Source of the DNA: Ligula intestinalis
Taxonomy: Eukaryota; Platyhelminthes; Cestoda; Diphyllobothriidea; Diphyllobothriidae
Assembly (NCBI GenBank): GCA_036362985.1
Contig: JAYGXS010000002.1
Location: forward strand, 88,467,609 to 88,531,608
DNA: 64,000 nt
Direction of reading: 5' to 3'
Shown: piece by piece, positions 48,190 to 60,789 of the stretch
How the letters are laid out: each line of letters starts with the position of its first letter
How positions within the stretch are numbered: position 1 is the first letter of the stretch
The notes under the pieces: model-generated
Told to the model about the DNA's origin: nothing
Database searches by the model: none
What the model saw: the letters and a program-made list of their open reading frames with translations, nothing else
Position numbers and translations under genes: made by a program

Positions 48190-48535
48190 TTGTTCTTAAG
48201 AAAAAGGTTTCTTTTGGTTTTAAATGGTTTCTAAATTTCCGAATGTTTTTTAAACCTACCGACTACTAGAACTGAATTCAAGTTTTAGAATGAATGCCAT
48301 GTTCATCCTGTTTAATTATAGGCATGTTTTTGCATATGGTTTGAGAAATTGGTTGCATAGTTCTCATCGAATTTCGAAACAGACATTGATCATGCTGTAT
48401 ATATCAGTGGTGGCACTAATAAATCAACGGGTACGATATATTATGAATGAACACCACGCAGTCGTAAAAAACCTCGAAATAAGAAATATTTTAAAAACCC
48501 AAGGAAACCCTTCCTTTAAGAATAAAATTTAAAGA
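48190..48535 (-). mobile_element. MITE-like element with terminal inverted repeats, copy 2
   Basis: Ends are TTCTTAAGAAAAAGGTTTC (from about 48196) and GAAACCCTTCCTTTAAGAAT (to about 48525), imperfect inverted repeats of about 20 bp around a non-coding 300-bp body. The body is the reverse complement of 43265-43590. Non-autonomous DNA transposon is the likeliest class. Confidence 0.6.
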
Positions 48536-50213
48536 CAAAATTTGCTATCAACTTTGTTAAAGAAAGGATTTTGCGCGCTCACTTTCCATAAAATATATTT
48601 GAATTCTCAAATGTAGTCAAAATAATGATGAAAATGCATACTATTCAGATGAAAAAATATTTCAAAATCGTCTTGATTGTAGCGGTCAGAAAGAAGATTG
48701 TCACAGAGTCAGCATACTAACATGACCAAAAATAATTGAAATAAGACTGCCTGATAAACAATATTGCAATCCCACTCAATTTTTTTGTGAGTAATTACTT
48801 ATCTTTTTCAAATTGCGGAATGTTTCTTGTAGCACTCGCCACACTGTGCACACCATACCATATTATTACAAACTTAGGCAATCAATGTTTATACTAACTG
48901 AAAAGTTGCTGTACCGTTTTAAAATATCCGGCAGCCAAATTTACGTCGGTTTTTTTATTGATGCAAGCAGTCGCTGCTATGTGTCGCAAAGAAATTAAGC
49001 ATAACGCCGAAATTAAAAAAAGGAAGCGACTGAACCTGAATGAGTCCTTTTGGCTTGCGAACGAAATATAATACAAACCCTTCATACGTGTCCTTACTTT
49101 TGAAATTGGGGCGAGTTCACGTATTTTTTATTCAGCAAAACCCGTGATCAATTAATTGGCATTTCAGCCAGAGTGATTGATCTTCTGCCCTGCATTTTTA
49201 AAATAAATTCCAACTATCCCAAGGATGATTTAATTTTTCAAAGGCAGGAAGTGAAGAGCATTTAAGCTTGATAAAAACCCCTTTGACAGGATGAGTTATT
49301 ACGTCACCATATACGGCTAAGAAAGGGTAAACTAAATCGAAAAATAAAGGTTTAAACTATGACCAGAGTAATCACTGCGGCTAGTGACGTAAAAGGCTTT
49401 GAACTGCAAACAAAGACCTCAGTGAACTTTCGAATTCTCAATTTTACAGTTTTATCCTACTTTTGACTGATGATCTTCGAAGATGTAAAGACACAAAATG
49501 GCAGTACTATGACGCAAGAATATGCACTTGTTCTTCTGTATATATATATGCCATACATAGACAGTCTGTGGAGAGAACGATTATGGCCTTCTTTTTCTCC
49601 CAAGAAGTTAAATTGTGGCTGCTCAGCTCTTTTGACTTATTCAGTGTGACATTTCCTTGAATATTAGTAGATTATTTTTTAGTTTATAACCATTGGCTGA
49701 AAATTTGTTGGTTCGATCACCTTTGGAAATAACTCTTTCCTGAGACGAGCTATAATCAATTAAGCGCGTTTTTTATTCGCTGTTTGCCAGACAAACGGCT
49801 TCTAGAGACGAATGGAAGCATTACATTCTAACTGAAACTCCACTTGTCCACCCCACTTTCATTTCTGGGAACTGTGGGCGCAAAACTGGTATTCATACAT
49901 GTGTTTACGCCACGGATATAGCGTGTCAAATATATGATGTCTATGAATAAAGGCAAACGCTCAAGTTCCAGGTATTTGAAAGGGTATAGAACAAAGTTGT
50001 TCGAGTAGTGAAACACCGGTCTTGAATTTCTGAAATTGTTCAGGAGTCTATCGTCAGCGTTAATAATAATAACAGTATAAAAAGGCTACACGTAAGGAGG
50101 AACAGGTCAATCAATGACGAATATCTGCCGGTGACTGCACGGGGCTTTGTATGCAGGCGCTTTTCTCTAGTTAAGAATTACATAAGAGATATAAAATACT
50201 GTTTTCATGTTAT
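48536..50213. other. Intergenic, nothing recognised
   Basis: AT-rich; no supported gene. Confidence 0.5.
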
Positions 50214-50312
50214 ATGAGCTTGTAGCTCAGTGGTCCACATGGATTAAAGACATCTTAGCGCGACTGAAAACATTTTTTTCAGAGCTAGGCATTCGAATTG
50301 TTCACTGGTCCA
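50214..50312 (+). mobile_element. tRNA-derived SINE head or tRNA-like pseudogene
   Basis: GAGCTTGTAGCTCAGTGGTC has a near-perfect tRNA A box (TAGCTCAGTGG). A B-box-like GCATTCGAATTG follows about 65 bp later. No complete cloverleaf could be drawn, so it is not a functional tRNA gene. Confidence 0.45.
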
Positions 50313-52250
50313 AAGCTATTATACACAAGCAGATGATCAGCATCAAAGAATGACGAAAGTCCAAAGATTAATCACGGAAAGTGTGTCATATCCCGTGTCT
50401 AAATTGCGCTTTTGCCTAAATGGGTCAGAATGGAGGTAAGCTGTAACTTCAGAAGCAACGCAACTATTATTTCGATGCGTGACAGCCTTCCTCCTTTATC
50501 CATGTAAACGACTGGAACTTAAACCTTCTCATGCATTCGTACACAAAGCCCTACAAAAATGCGCGAAGAATAAATATTGCCATGCACTTTTCCTTAAAAA
50601 AGTATTTAAATTTAAATTGTCAGCAGAAATCAATGAGATGAAGTCATAGTAAATTCGAAGCCGGCATCTTGCAGTGTTTAAATATCGTCGGATTATTTTG
50701 CAGGATAGCTGCAACTACCAATTTACTTAGGTAACCTTCTTAAAACTAAGATGCATTTCAGAAGCTTGGTTGACATTTCTTGAAATGGCGAATCCACTGT
50801 TTGAACTCATTTTCCCTTGGCATCTTTATTAGTTTTTGTCTAGGATACAAGACATATCATAGTTTCCTTTATTTAATGAACATTACGCAAAACATCCTAC
50901 AAGTGTCAAAATATATCTACATTAAACTATTGAAACACTGGACAGCGAATATTTCGAATGCTTAGAGTGTGTTCATACTCCATAGAAGGCTATAAATGGA
51001 GTCTAACTTTAGCCAGTCAACTGACGTTTGATGCTCACTTTTGTCCTTATGAGGGTAAAATAATGCAATCGCAAACCACTTTTCTATTTTTCCATTGATT
51101 AAGGTTAATTTCTAAGATTAAGGTATATTGGCAGCATTTAAGTAATGAATTTACATTCTTCACATGATGTTTCCATAATATTATAGGTTGTACAGCCTAC
51201 TTCGCTGCACAATGACCTCCGAATATTTGGTATACGTCGTTTTATGCTAATCAGACTATTGTTGCTGGTATCAACTTCGTATGAAAGCACCAAATTGGAA
51301 GCGATCGAGCCTGCTGCTGAACTATGTGTATCCCATATCCAATCTTGTCATTGTTTTCCAATCGAATGCAACGTGTGTCTAGGGTTCACATAGCAATCCT
51401 TGAAGCAGGACAAGTTGTTAGGCATGCATGGTCAAGTAAGGGCATAAATATCGTCTGTTTATGTCAAGAAAACCTTCGTTCTTATGGCCCGATTTAATCT
51501 GTTTAGCGTAGCATTTGTTTTATTGAGTTGTTCACCCTTCGAATTCGCGTACTTACTTTCCGTTTCACAAAGAGGAAACTTTTCATACACATCTAGACAT
51601 GCACTTTTTGAAGGCACAATAGACTCCAGTTAATTGAGTAGCATATTCATTAAGTAAGTCATCCATTTGAGTGAAATATTGCTAACTTCATGCGCTTAAA
51701 GTACTGCGGTATTTCTATTGTGTTTCTGCGTGATAAATCCAGTTTAATTTGTCCGTTGATTGTAACAGCTTATAAAAAATTGCGCTGTGGCCGGGAGAGC
51801 AATGTGCATTTAGAACGGAACAAAAGAATTTCCTCTGGTCGGGAGTCCAGTTTAATAGTCTATATAGGCTTTTACCAAACCTAATAGCGTATACTGTTTA
51901 ACAAACAAGTCAATTGGCTGTGGAGGACTTGGGAACTTTTCGTAATGTGAAAATGCCTGGTGACTGAAAACGATCAAAGGAGGATACATCGTACGACAAC
52001 GAGTATTAAACGTGATTGTTTGACTTCTACTTGTGTCTTGTCTATTCGGCCTTGAGGATCTCGTGAACCACATATTTTGCGCGTGGCAAGTTTCATAAAC
52101 GGAACTGGAGAAATTGGCGTCTTTACGTGGAAATTTATGATGACTAAGATGTGTTCATTTAGTATTTTGCATCTAGGAAAAGCCAAGGTAACGTGCCTGA
52201 TACAGCAAAGCGTGTCAAAACAAGCGTACACGCGCGTCCCAGGAAGTAAC
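50313..52250. other. Intergenic, nothing recognised
   Basis: Short frames only. Confidence 0.5.
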
Positions 52251-52300
52251 TAAGAAGAAGACGACTCGATTGCTGGGACAGTACTCCTGACAGCAAAGCC
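52251..52300 (-). mobile_element. Possible Penelope 3' terminus next to GAA triplets
   Basis: AAGAAGAAGACGACTCGATT, GCTGGGACAGTACTC, then CTGAC repeats the order of strings at the PLE4 terminus (AAGAAGAAGATGCAATCACT, AGAACAAGGACTT, CTGACG). Short, therefore weak. Confidence 0.3.
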
Positions 52301-53454
52301 TTCAAAACTTAAAAGATACAAGTGTATATAGCTAACATGTGTGTGGGTGCTGTTGGATGTTAAAGAATGCAGAACTTCATCACCGACATCGCTCTCGGTG
52401 ACATTTTTTGCTTACTCTGTACATTGCGTAGCACCTTTGATCTGGGGGTATTTTAATCTATTTTAACTGGCAGCCGTTCCTCTGGAGATGCGCCTTCTTA
52501 TCAGAAATAAACTTGAAAGTGATATGCCCTTACCGTGGATAGATGTCGATGGATAAATTGACCAATAACGCACACCACCTCACGACAGCAATACCTTCTT
52601 GAGGTCATTATTGCTAACCACCGGCAAGACGGATACTTTCGCGTATAGTTGAGGTCATTCAACCAACATCCGGAGGCAAATTTGGCCTCCGAAACTGCAC
52701 ATATTGCCATTTCATAATGCGGTCAGTGACGGGGAAATGTGGGATGCAAAATGTTACCTTTCTCAACATCAAACTAAGTACTTAGCGGTTGTGAGAGGTT
52801 ACTAACACTCTTAATCTGCATGCTGTTAAACCTCCTCTTCATTGCCGGTAATCACTATGAAAGGCATTGAAAGTTGCTACGAGATTAGATCAGCAGGCAG
52901 ACTGTTTTGGTGGAGTTCACTAACATGGCGTGATTTTTACATTTGGTCAGTACATTGACATCCACCTCGAAACAAGCCATAACTGGATCTTGCTCTTTAT
53001 TCGCGGCCACTTTTAGGTAACCTGAGTAAATTAACGATAAATTGCATTGCAACAATCCCCACAAGCCTCGTACGCAGCTTAAATACAGCTCATTCTTGCC
53101 AGTGAACAAATAAACTTTTCATCGGACGTAGTTTGAACGATGACATAACAAACAACTACTTTGTTAACGGTCCATCTTATCGAAGTACTCATGTCTGACG
53201 TGGTTCACAGCTGATCACATCCCCGATTTGGTCGAAAATAAAAACAATAAACAGGCTGAATGTATTTTCAATTGCAAACAAATGGCTTTTATAAAAAAAT
53301 GAATTGAATTTGCGAAAATTCCCAGTGTAAATAGCAAAATATAAATTGGTGATCGTACATTTGCTTCTCTTCAGGTCTATGCATGCATATGATAATGAAT
53401 AAAATAAACTATGCAACTGAAAAGATGTAGTGTTGCTTTTATCACGGCCAGTGT
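52301..53454. other. Intergenic, nothing recognised
   Basis: No supported gene or repeat. Confidence 0.5.
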
Positions 53455-53680
53455 GGGTACGGGATAATTGAGGGCAAAATTTCAATGTCTAGGCGGATCG
53501 ACCGCCAGGACAGGGGATAAGATGTGCGCGGTTGAATTGGGGAACATTTCTGTCCCTGGGGGGACCCATTCCCGAGACCAGTGGTAAGCCGTGTGCGGTC
53601 ATGTTAGCGAATTTTGATCCATGATAACTGTGACATAGTTTATTGATTTAATATTCATATAAATAAACAGGCTTGGAGAC
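53455..53680 (+). repeat. Interspersed repeat R1, copy 2
   Basis: Same orientation as 25780-26035. CAATGTCTAGGCGGATCGAC, GACAGGGGATAAGATGTG, CCCGAGACCAGTGGTAAGCC and GACATAGTTTATTGATTTAA are the anchors. Confidence 0.55.
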
Positions 53681-56600
53681 AATTTATCTGAAGCAAACCT
53701 ATGCTCGCCAATTTATATTTTGACAAGTGAATTGCTTCCATCAAATGCAGTCATTTACTCTACCTGCAATTTGTAGTCATTGCCTATTGCCAATAACTCT
53801 CCTACTGGCAGTCAGTTAGTTTTTCAATTGCATGTACGATGAGTATGCTCTTTAACGAACAGTACTAGTAAAGTAAATACTATGATTAATTTTTGGGGAA
53901 GTCTGTCAAATGTCTTTCACAGGTACATGATTATCTTTACTTCTCCGGATTATAAAGTAATTATAAAATTTTCCGATACTGTAGGGAACAAAGTACAGGG
54001 CTGTGGCTTATCCGCTCGTTCGTTTGAAAATCCGTGCTATCAAGGCTTCTTCTTAGTCTACGACCAAACAAAAGCTGCAACTTTTCATTAAAAATCTAGA
54101 ACTCCCTACCGTACCTTAACTTATATTGTTTCAAGCGAACGTTTTAGGTTGTCTACTTTTTAATTTAGCTACCATCATAACCACCTAGAAGGTGTGTCGG
54201 TGTTTTGCTTCAAGGGTTTGCATATAATAAACAATAAACAGTTATAAATGATCGTTAAAAGAAGTGTTTTCTTTTGCGAAAAACAAAAAAACGGGAGTCA
54301 GTAAAGCTGCCACTTCATGTTGGCCTGCCACAGCTGGGGGATAATTACAGGGTGTGGTCTATTTTCAAGGGCAACAGAATGTCAGCCGTATCTTCCCATT
54401 TACTTTTGCCTCTGGCAGAAGCGGCAGAGAATAAGGTGAAAGCCTATGCTTTTTAGTTGAAGAATAAGCTCAGCAGATGAAAAATGAGCATCTTCAGCCT
54501 GTGCTAATTTCCAACTATAAACAGCTCAAAATCTTCGCTCCGAAGAACTTTTTCAGCTGCCTTATTCACATGTTCTCCGACAAAATATATTTGGTGTACG
54601 CAAAAACTGGTAATAAGCCTATGCTACCCTGCCAAGACCTCTGTTAACATCGAGCAAACAGATATGTGGAGCCGAAGTTAAAAACCATTGAGACTATAAT
54701 GGTTTGCAGTGAAATCAGAAGGGTACAGGAACAAGCAAGCAGTCAGGTAACAGTGTTTAAAAATAATAAAAAACTAATTAACTCGTGATGTTCATATGAA
54801 GGTACGAGAGACATAGGACCGCTATACACATATTATCCTTCTTTATAGTGTTGAAGGCAAGCGAATCTCTTCAATAATTACAAGTGCTCTACTTGAGCTT
54901 AAATTCGCCACTCATTTTAATAATGCTAGTTTTGCATTAGCAAAAGACTTGGGGTTTCCATTCGTTTAGCCGAATATAACGACGTTAGGCTGCTTTTTTC
55001 GCTGTGTGTAATTGTACAGTATGGCAAGTCTTGCATGCAACTTTCATGACGAAATTTAACTGGGTAGTTCAGCATATGTGTATTTGGACAGTTTATTTTG
55101 AACAATTGAGTGGATTTAATAACAAGAAAGGCGTTAACTTTGAAAACTGCCTTCTAAGGTAAATTTATGGAGCAATATAGGCACTTATTTTGACTCACTC
55201 ATGAGTAGGTTTAAATCGAAGGACTTTCATATGCTGTAAGGTACGACAGAACCAAAATTTTGATTAATATGCATTGTTCTATGGAAGAATCCTGAAACAG
55301 TAAAAAAATTGGAAAAATTATCACTTCCAGAACTGAACAATTTTGTCCGAAGTTGCTCAAATTAAAGTGAAGCCAAGTTTATGGAATTACATTTATTTTC
55401 AGAACCAAGCAACAATTGAAGATTTGAAAATTCTTTTTAGCTAACTTGTGAAGTTTTTTGTACAAAATTCAGTGACAATAAAACTTTATCGCACTTTGCT
55501 TAACAGCACGGCTCACTTTGGCGAATAAGCAAAGTGCCCGCATATGTTACCACGAAGGCAATGTAAATCTGGCCTTATTGAATCTAAATCATGCAGAAAT
55601 ACACTTTTTTGTTAACTGTACATTGTATTTATTCTTAATTTAGAAACAGAACCGACGGAAGAATAACATGCCTTTTTCAAAAAAATGGCCATATATGGCC
55701 AGTCTTTTTTGTATTCGCAAGATTATGACAGATCATGCAATTAATCCACTTATGCGGAAAGTAATCCATTATCAAGAAAAAAGTTAGTTCTTTCTTCTTC
55801 AGTCAGATTAGATCGTTTATCTTCAGGTGACTTAAAGGAATTGTAAAAAAGGCTCCAACTTTTTGTAGCACTACCTTTGAAAACATTTATATATGTAGAA
55901 ATTTATCAGCTGAATATCCAACTAAAACTCTTTATTTATCTTAGGAATAACAATATCCGAGTTATCTAGTGGACGTTCTGGGTGCTCGACAATGTGGTTT
56001 GCTTTTTTGAGGCATTTCTTAATATGGCCTACATAGCCATTTTCATAACACCTAATATCCAAAACTCAGTTTTTCAGTAAAAGCTTTTTATTTTTATCTT
56101 ATCTTAAAGGTTTTGATGCAAACTTCGACCAGGATCGCAACTTATCAATTTATAAATGAAAACACTGAAAACGATTTAAATGATGCCAGACCTTATTGGA
56201 CGATATTCATTCAACATTTATCCACAAATGTTAATATGAACAAAATATTTTGACAAAAGAAAAGTTTTTTTATATGAAGAAATTGGTTACATTCTGTTTT
56301 CAAATTTTGAAAAGATTTAAATGTATTGTTTTAATTTATAGCTGTTTTTTACGTCTCCGGAAATTGGGCATTATCGGAAAAATTCTATTTTCTTAACAAA
56401 CTGTTAGCATTTCTCATGATTATTTTAAGTACCTTATGTGCCTAATGGTGCTCATTAATATTTCTGAGTTTTTGAAAATGCGTTCACGCCGGTATGCGAG
56501 AAATGAGCAGACATTTACAATCTTAGACATGTTGCATGCAGCGCTCGCCATACTGTTGTTTGCTCTATAGACAAGCCCAGATAGAAACCAAACTAATGTT

Positions 56601-57174
56601 TTCAATTGATATCTTACTAAAGAAATAGGACCCGTAACGCGATTAATGAGCGCCTTTCTATCCCAACTAACGTTCTTCGGCTATACGCTTCAATGTCCAT
56701 CTTAATGGTATACTCGTAAGGTCTTACATATGGAGAGTGCAGTGCCTTTGATCGCAATGAGAAAATAGGCAAGTTGAAGTCTAAGCTGTTTTCAATATTA
56801 TTATGAGTCAGTAGTTGTATCAATGGGCTATCATCCATGTCCAATTGTGCGCAACGTTTTCACCCAGAACTGCACACCAAACAACGCAATATTTTAAATT
56901 TGAGTTGCACACATCTGGAAGCAACCAGCTACTGGCAGTTTGCGAGGCCGAAAAGCCCACTGTCATGTCTGCGATTTTCTAGTACAGTACCACGTGCGAA
57001 GTTATTTCATTGGAGGGACTGAAGAACCAATACTGACACAGTTCGCTGAACACGCGACACTGGAAGGATGAGTGAGAACAACTCTTCGACCAGACCAAAA
57101 TTATCATCAGAAGTCACAATGCCGTGAGTGGCCAGTGGTTTGAGTCATGGATGAATTGAGGTAAAAGTTCGCAT
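53681..57174. other. Intergenic, nothing recognised
   Basis: AT-rich with short frames only. Confidence 0.5.
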
Positions 57175-57290
57175 CCCCGATATGTGTGTAGATCGGGACG
57201 TAAAAGGCGTTTCGATCACCAAAATCATCGTTTTACTTGTTTGAGCTTTCGGGTTCTTTCTGGAGACTATCATCAGAGATAAAAGGCGTC
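57175..57290 (-). repeat. PLE2 3' tail arm with hammerhead-like motif
   Basis: Minus strand: CTGATGA at 57276-57270, then a stem region (TCTCCAGAAAGAACC) and GAAAGCTC with GAAA at 57250-57247. The canonical GUC is not present at that point. A second GAAACGCC...ACGTC string lies about 35 bp further, so the true fold is uncertain. It matches 58369-58495 inverted. Confidence 0.5.
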
Positions 57291-57369
57291 AACGAATGGC
57301 AAGCAACAGTTATAGGAGGCAGGGGCAAATCAACCATGACTGAGGGGAGGGGGAGGGGGAGAAGAAGGT

Positions 57370-57700
57370 AGTCAACCACCAGTGCCATCAGTCCGGAGAT
57401 GCCTGCGCAGGGCGATGTATGGCGGTCCCAGATTGATTAATCGATTGACTGATTTCTCATCCGAGGCCCAAGCTTCAATCAAGTCGTGGCCTATTTCGTT
57501 GCTGGCATGCGTGATTACTCTTGCACCTACAAAATAGATTTGTGACCGGTCTAGTAGGCATGAGCAGCCACTTGCGATAATGCGTCGCCTCGTCGTACCA
57601 CGAGCTTATGGTGGTTTATGCGCGAATCTAGCATGCATCCTGTCTGTCCTGTGTAATTTCGGGGACAGTTTAGACATGGTCTGCGAATCACATGGCCCGA
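57370..57700 (-). pseudogene. PLE2 GIY-YIG nuclease and post-endonuclease segment
   Basis: From about 57680 the minus strand encodes RRPCLNCPRNYTGQTGCMLD, then SRINHHKL. This is the YTGQTG...R.NHH signature of Penelope GIY-YIG nucleases with Cys residues in front. Several stops and a frameshift later, EIGHDLIEAWASDEKSVNRL, then INLGPPYIALRRHLR gives the same post-endonuclease pattern as PLE1, PLE3 and PLE4, with Trp intact. Confidence 0.65.
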
Positions 57701-57951
57701 CTGCTCACTGGGGTTTCAACTGTTCTTGATTTGCATGACCCGGCTGCGCACGGGAGCCCTGGGACGGTGTGTAATTCCAACGCCTAGTCCCGCGCTCGGT
57801 CGCTTCTGACACATCTATGATATATGGCAGTGAATGCCATATCGTACGGGTTGGTACTAGTTGGGTCCCCGGAGAGCGAGCACATAGACATCGGTTCATG
57901 AAGGCCTTCGGATAGCAATTCCGCAGAAACTGGTCGTTGAGATATCAGGCC

Positions 57952-58370
57952 TCACGTGTTTTTTCTTCCGCATTTACTGCAATGAGTCTGGATTCTTTTG
58001 AACAGTATTTTCACGCAGCTTTGTTTGCGAGCCACCGTATAGTTGCTGTGACAATAAGGAAGCAATGTTGTGTTCGTCGCCTTCCTGTAGACCGTTGTTT
58101 CGATTTCGCCTTTGGAAGTTTGCATGACGAATGCATCGAGGAAGGGTTGCTGCTGATCCTTTTCTTCTTCCCTCGTGAATTGTAGGCCTGGGAAGATCAC
58201 GTTAAAAATATCATGGAAATTCTGCAGCATAATCCTTTTGATGATAACTTACGTGTCGTTAACGTAACGGTGCTAAAAATCCGGGGCTCTTGGCAGAAGA
58301 AAATATTTTTCAGCTCGTGTATGACCACTTCTGCCATTAAACCTGAGATTGGACAGCCCATCGCCTTGAA
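57952..58370 (-). pseudogene. PLE2 reverse transcriptase C-terminal half
   Basis: QRFKAMGCPISGLMAEVVIH is RT motif B (PLE1: GTQMGSPISWPIAEVV). It is followed by NIFFCQEPRIF, then a frameshift across the YVDD-equivalent region. QPFLDAFVMQTSKGEIETTV and YRKATNTTLLPYCHSNYTVA match the PFLDV...VYRKPT thumb region. N-terminal RT motifs are missing. Codons upstream of QRFKAM come from the antisense of the inverted tail and are not coding. Confidence 0.7.
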
Positions 58371-58495
58371 TCTCTGATGATGGACTCCAGAAAGAACCTG
58401 AAAGCTCAGCAAAGTAAAACTATAGTTCCGGTGATTAAAACGCATTTTGCTTCTCTATCTGAGTAATGGATTTCCCGTCTGCACACGATTATTAA
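58369..58495 (+). repeat. PLE2 5' inverted tail arm with hammerhead-like motif
   Basis: CTGATGA 58374-58380, TGGACTCCAGAAAGAACC, then GAAAGCTC with GAAA 58400-58403, and CAAAGTAAAACTATAGTTCC. It matches the minus strand of 57288-57175 (for example CAAACAAGTAAAACGATGAT), with some divergence. Confidence 0.55.
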
Positions 58496-60789
58496 TCGCA
58501 ATTACCCCCCCCCTTCTTTCTCTATCTCTCTCTCGCTATTCAACGCTGGAACTTTGCCCGTTTGGTGTAAGTAACTATGCGGGGAACGCGTGGAGACACA
58601 TTTCGCCTAGTGACCTTGTTAGATGGGCAGATGATAGGGTGATAATCATAACAGAAGCTATTATGTATGACCAAGTTGTAGAAATTACCGAATCGGCTGT
58701 CCACAAGCAAGCAATTATCATATCACATTCAACAATCTACGATTAATGTGGGAGCCGCCAATCTAGATATTTATGGCGCTAGTATAACAAGCCCATCACA
58801 TAATTACCCCAACGGTTGTGCAAACATCACTCTTATCTGATGCTTTCTATTGTAAAGGATTCAAGCGTTAATCCGAAAGGCCAGGCGTGTATGAAGATAC
58901 TAATCGGTAAGTAAATATAGAAGTCAAACACGGTTTTAGTGCAGTAAGTCGTTTGTAGGTGGATTTTTACCGTTTATTGATATCTTTGTGACCCAAAATA
59001 AACATTTGTTGTTTCAAGTATAATTATTTTATGAGAAAGTTCTTTGATTTTTCATAAAATATGTCATAGAAATAACGCGAGGATAGAGAGCGTTGTCTTT
59101 AAACTCGCTACAAAAAGCGTAAATTCCTCCACGGTGAAAGAAAATGGCTTATGTTTATCTTTTTTTTGCACCGTGAACTAAACCCAAAAGCAGTCTTGAC
59201 CACCTCTCTGGATAAGGTAAAACATCACAGGATTATGCTTCACGGAGGGGCCAGCCCTGCTTCCGATAACGAGATTGTTGAGTAATGCAGGCGGTTCCCG
59301 AAGGTCCCTTCTTCTCTCTCACTGTTAATCATTTCTGTAGAATTCCCTTCCAGATTTGGAAGTTGTTGCTAGTGGTGGTTTGATCGATTGCGATAACAGC
59401 GTACTTGCATTTGGATTTGATTATAGACAGGAGGAAAAATTATGCATCTGGATTCCTCCTTCTTTCCTTCATCGTTAACTCATCATACTCCAGTATCTTG
59501 GCTAACTCAATATGACTGGCAATAGTTTAGGTCGTGGTCAGTAAACTGACATCAGTTCCCGATACGGTAGTTATTTGTTTAATTTTTTTATTGAGAATAA
59601 CATCCTGAAAACATTAATACCTTTGAAAATGCTGTACAGTGGATAATATGCACTTTTCCCAAATGGGTTTTTCTTTGTTCGAGTACTGCGTTAATTCTCC
59701 TGGATACTGTTTAATGCCTCCAGTGCTTTTTTCGTAACCTCTTTTCCGTCCAGGAAGCGCTCTTCCTATGGACTTTTCTGCATTCTTCGGAGGCTATGTC
59801 GAAAGAGAGAGTACGTTTTGGCAAAACTATTTCATGCCTTTTTTTGCCCTAAACTGGTTGATGTTGAACGCTGTGTGGGCGATTTAGTTGTCATTTCTTC
59901 CCAACGTCTAAATCAAGCTTCGAATGTCATGTCAGAATCGCGATCGCAAATAAACTCGGGGACGCAGGCAATGACTGTGACCGCTACTGTGGACTGTCTC
60001 CCAGAAGATTCTGGGTCAGTATAATACAAAGGGAAACTCTGCATCGTGCACTTCATCATCTTCAAGTAAGGTGCCTCGAAAAGGACTTGCTTCTGCAGGA
60101 TTGTCAGTGGTTTTTTCACGGAAATAGAGGCCGTGAGTTCTGCGTCGCAAATTTGTACTAACCTTGCCACAAACCACGACTTTCGCCGTCAAACGACGCC
60201 TTTTTCAAATCCCCGAATGAGGACTCAACAACAGTGGCGGAAGAATGGAAGTGTATTGTCATATGCTTACACCGTGCTTTATAAAGGTAAGCAAAGTATG
60301 CAGTGATAAAGAGAATGCTTCATTTTAAAGGTGATATTCCAAATATTTAGCAAAAAAGGCTAAAGGTAATAGAATATTGAAAGTTAATGGTTTACACGAT
60401 ATCCACATCTGTTATGGAGACAGGTCCACTTTCAACTTATCAATTTCCGTTTCTTTACACGTGAGGTAGCGTGCTAGGAATAGGAGTATAGAATGCTGAT
60501 ATGCCGATGTACGGCAAGGCATATGCCGAAAGTTACGGTGCATGGTGCGGGAAGACTGCGCTACCACAAGTTCAGAATGGAGAGGGTTAGCGATCTCACT
60601 TAGGATACGATCAGACAATTGCTTGAGCGTTTTAAAGTTTCACTCTATTATAATGTCAGCTAACTTTCATAAAAAATGCCGGCAGCTGAAAAGAGCATCC
60701 GGAAGAGACGTTTAAAAATGGCCAATCCTTTTTTGAGTAAAGCTGGAAAAATAAATTGGAGAGCAGTAGATATTAACGGGGATAATTTA
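58496..60789. other. Intergenic, unclassified
   Basis: 59.2-60.2 kb is slightly GC-richer, with overlapping frames on both strands (59818-60024 plus, 59913-60170 minus) that I cannot assign. No gene supported. Confidence 0.4.

Larger units (their letters stand above)
57175..58495 (-). mobile_element. PLE2: 5'-truncated Penelope-like element between inverted tails
   Basis: Minus-strand order: RT remnant (58370-57952), connector, GIY-YIG nuclease (about 57690-57600), post-endonuclease segment (about 57480-57370) and a tail with a hammerhead-like motif (57277-57246). A second, inverted copy of the tail motif (58373-58404, + strand) abuts the truncated 5' end. This is the same plan as PLE1 but a different family: stem and nuclease sequences differ. 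Confidence 0.75.

Noticed and set aside
50214..50312. Functional tRNA gene
   Set aside because: The A box is good, but no acceptor, anticodon and T stems could be drawn together.
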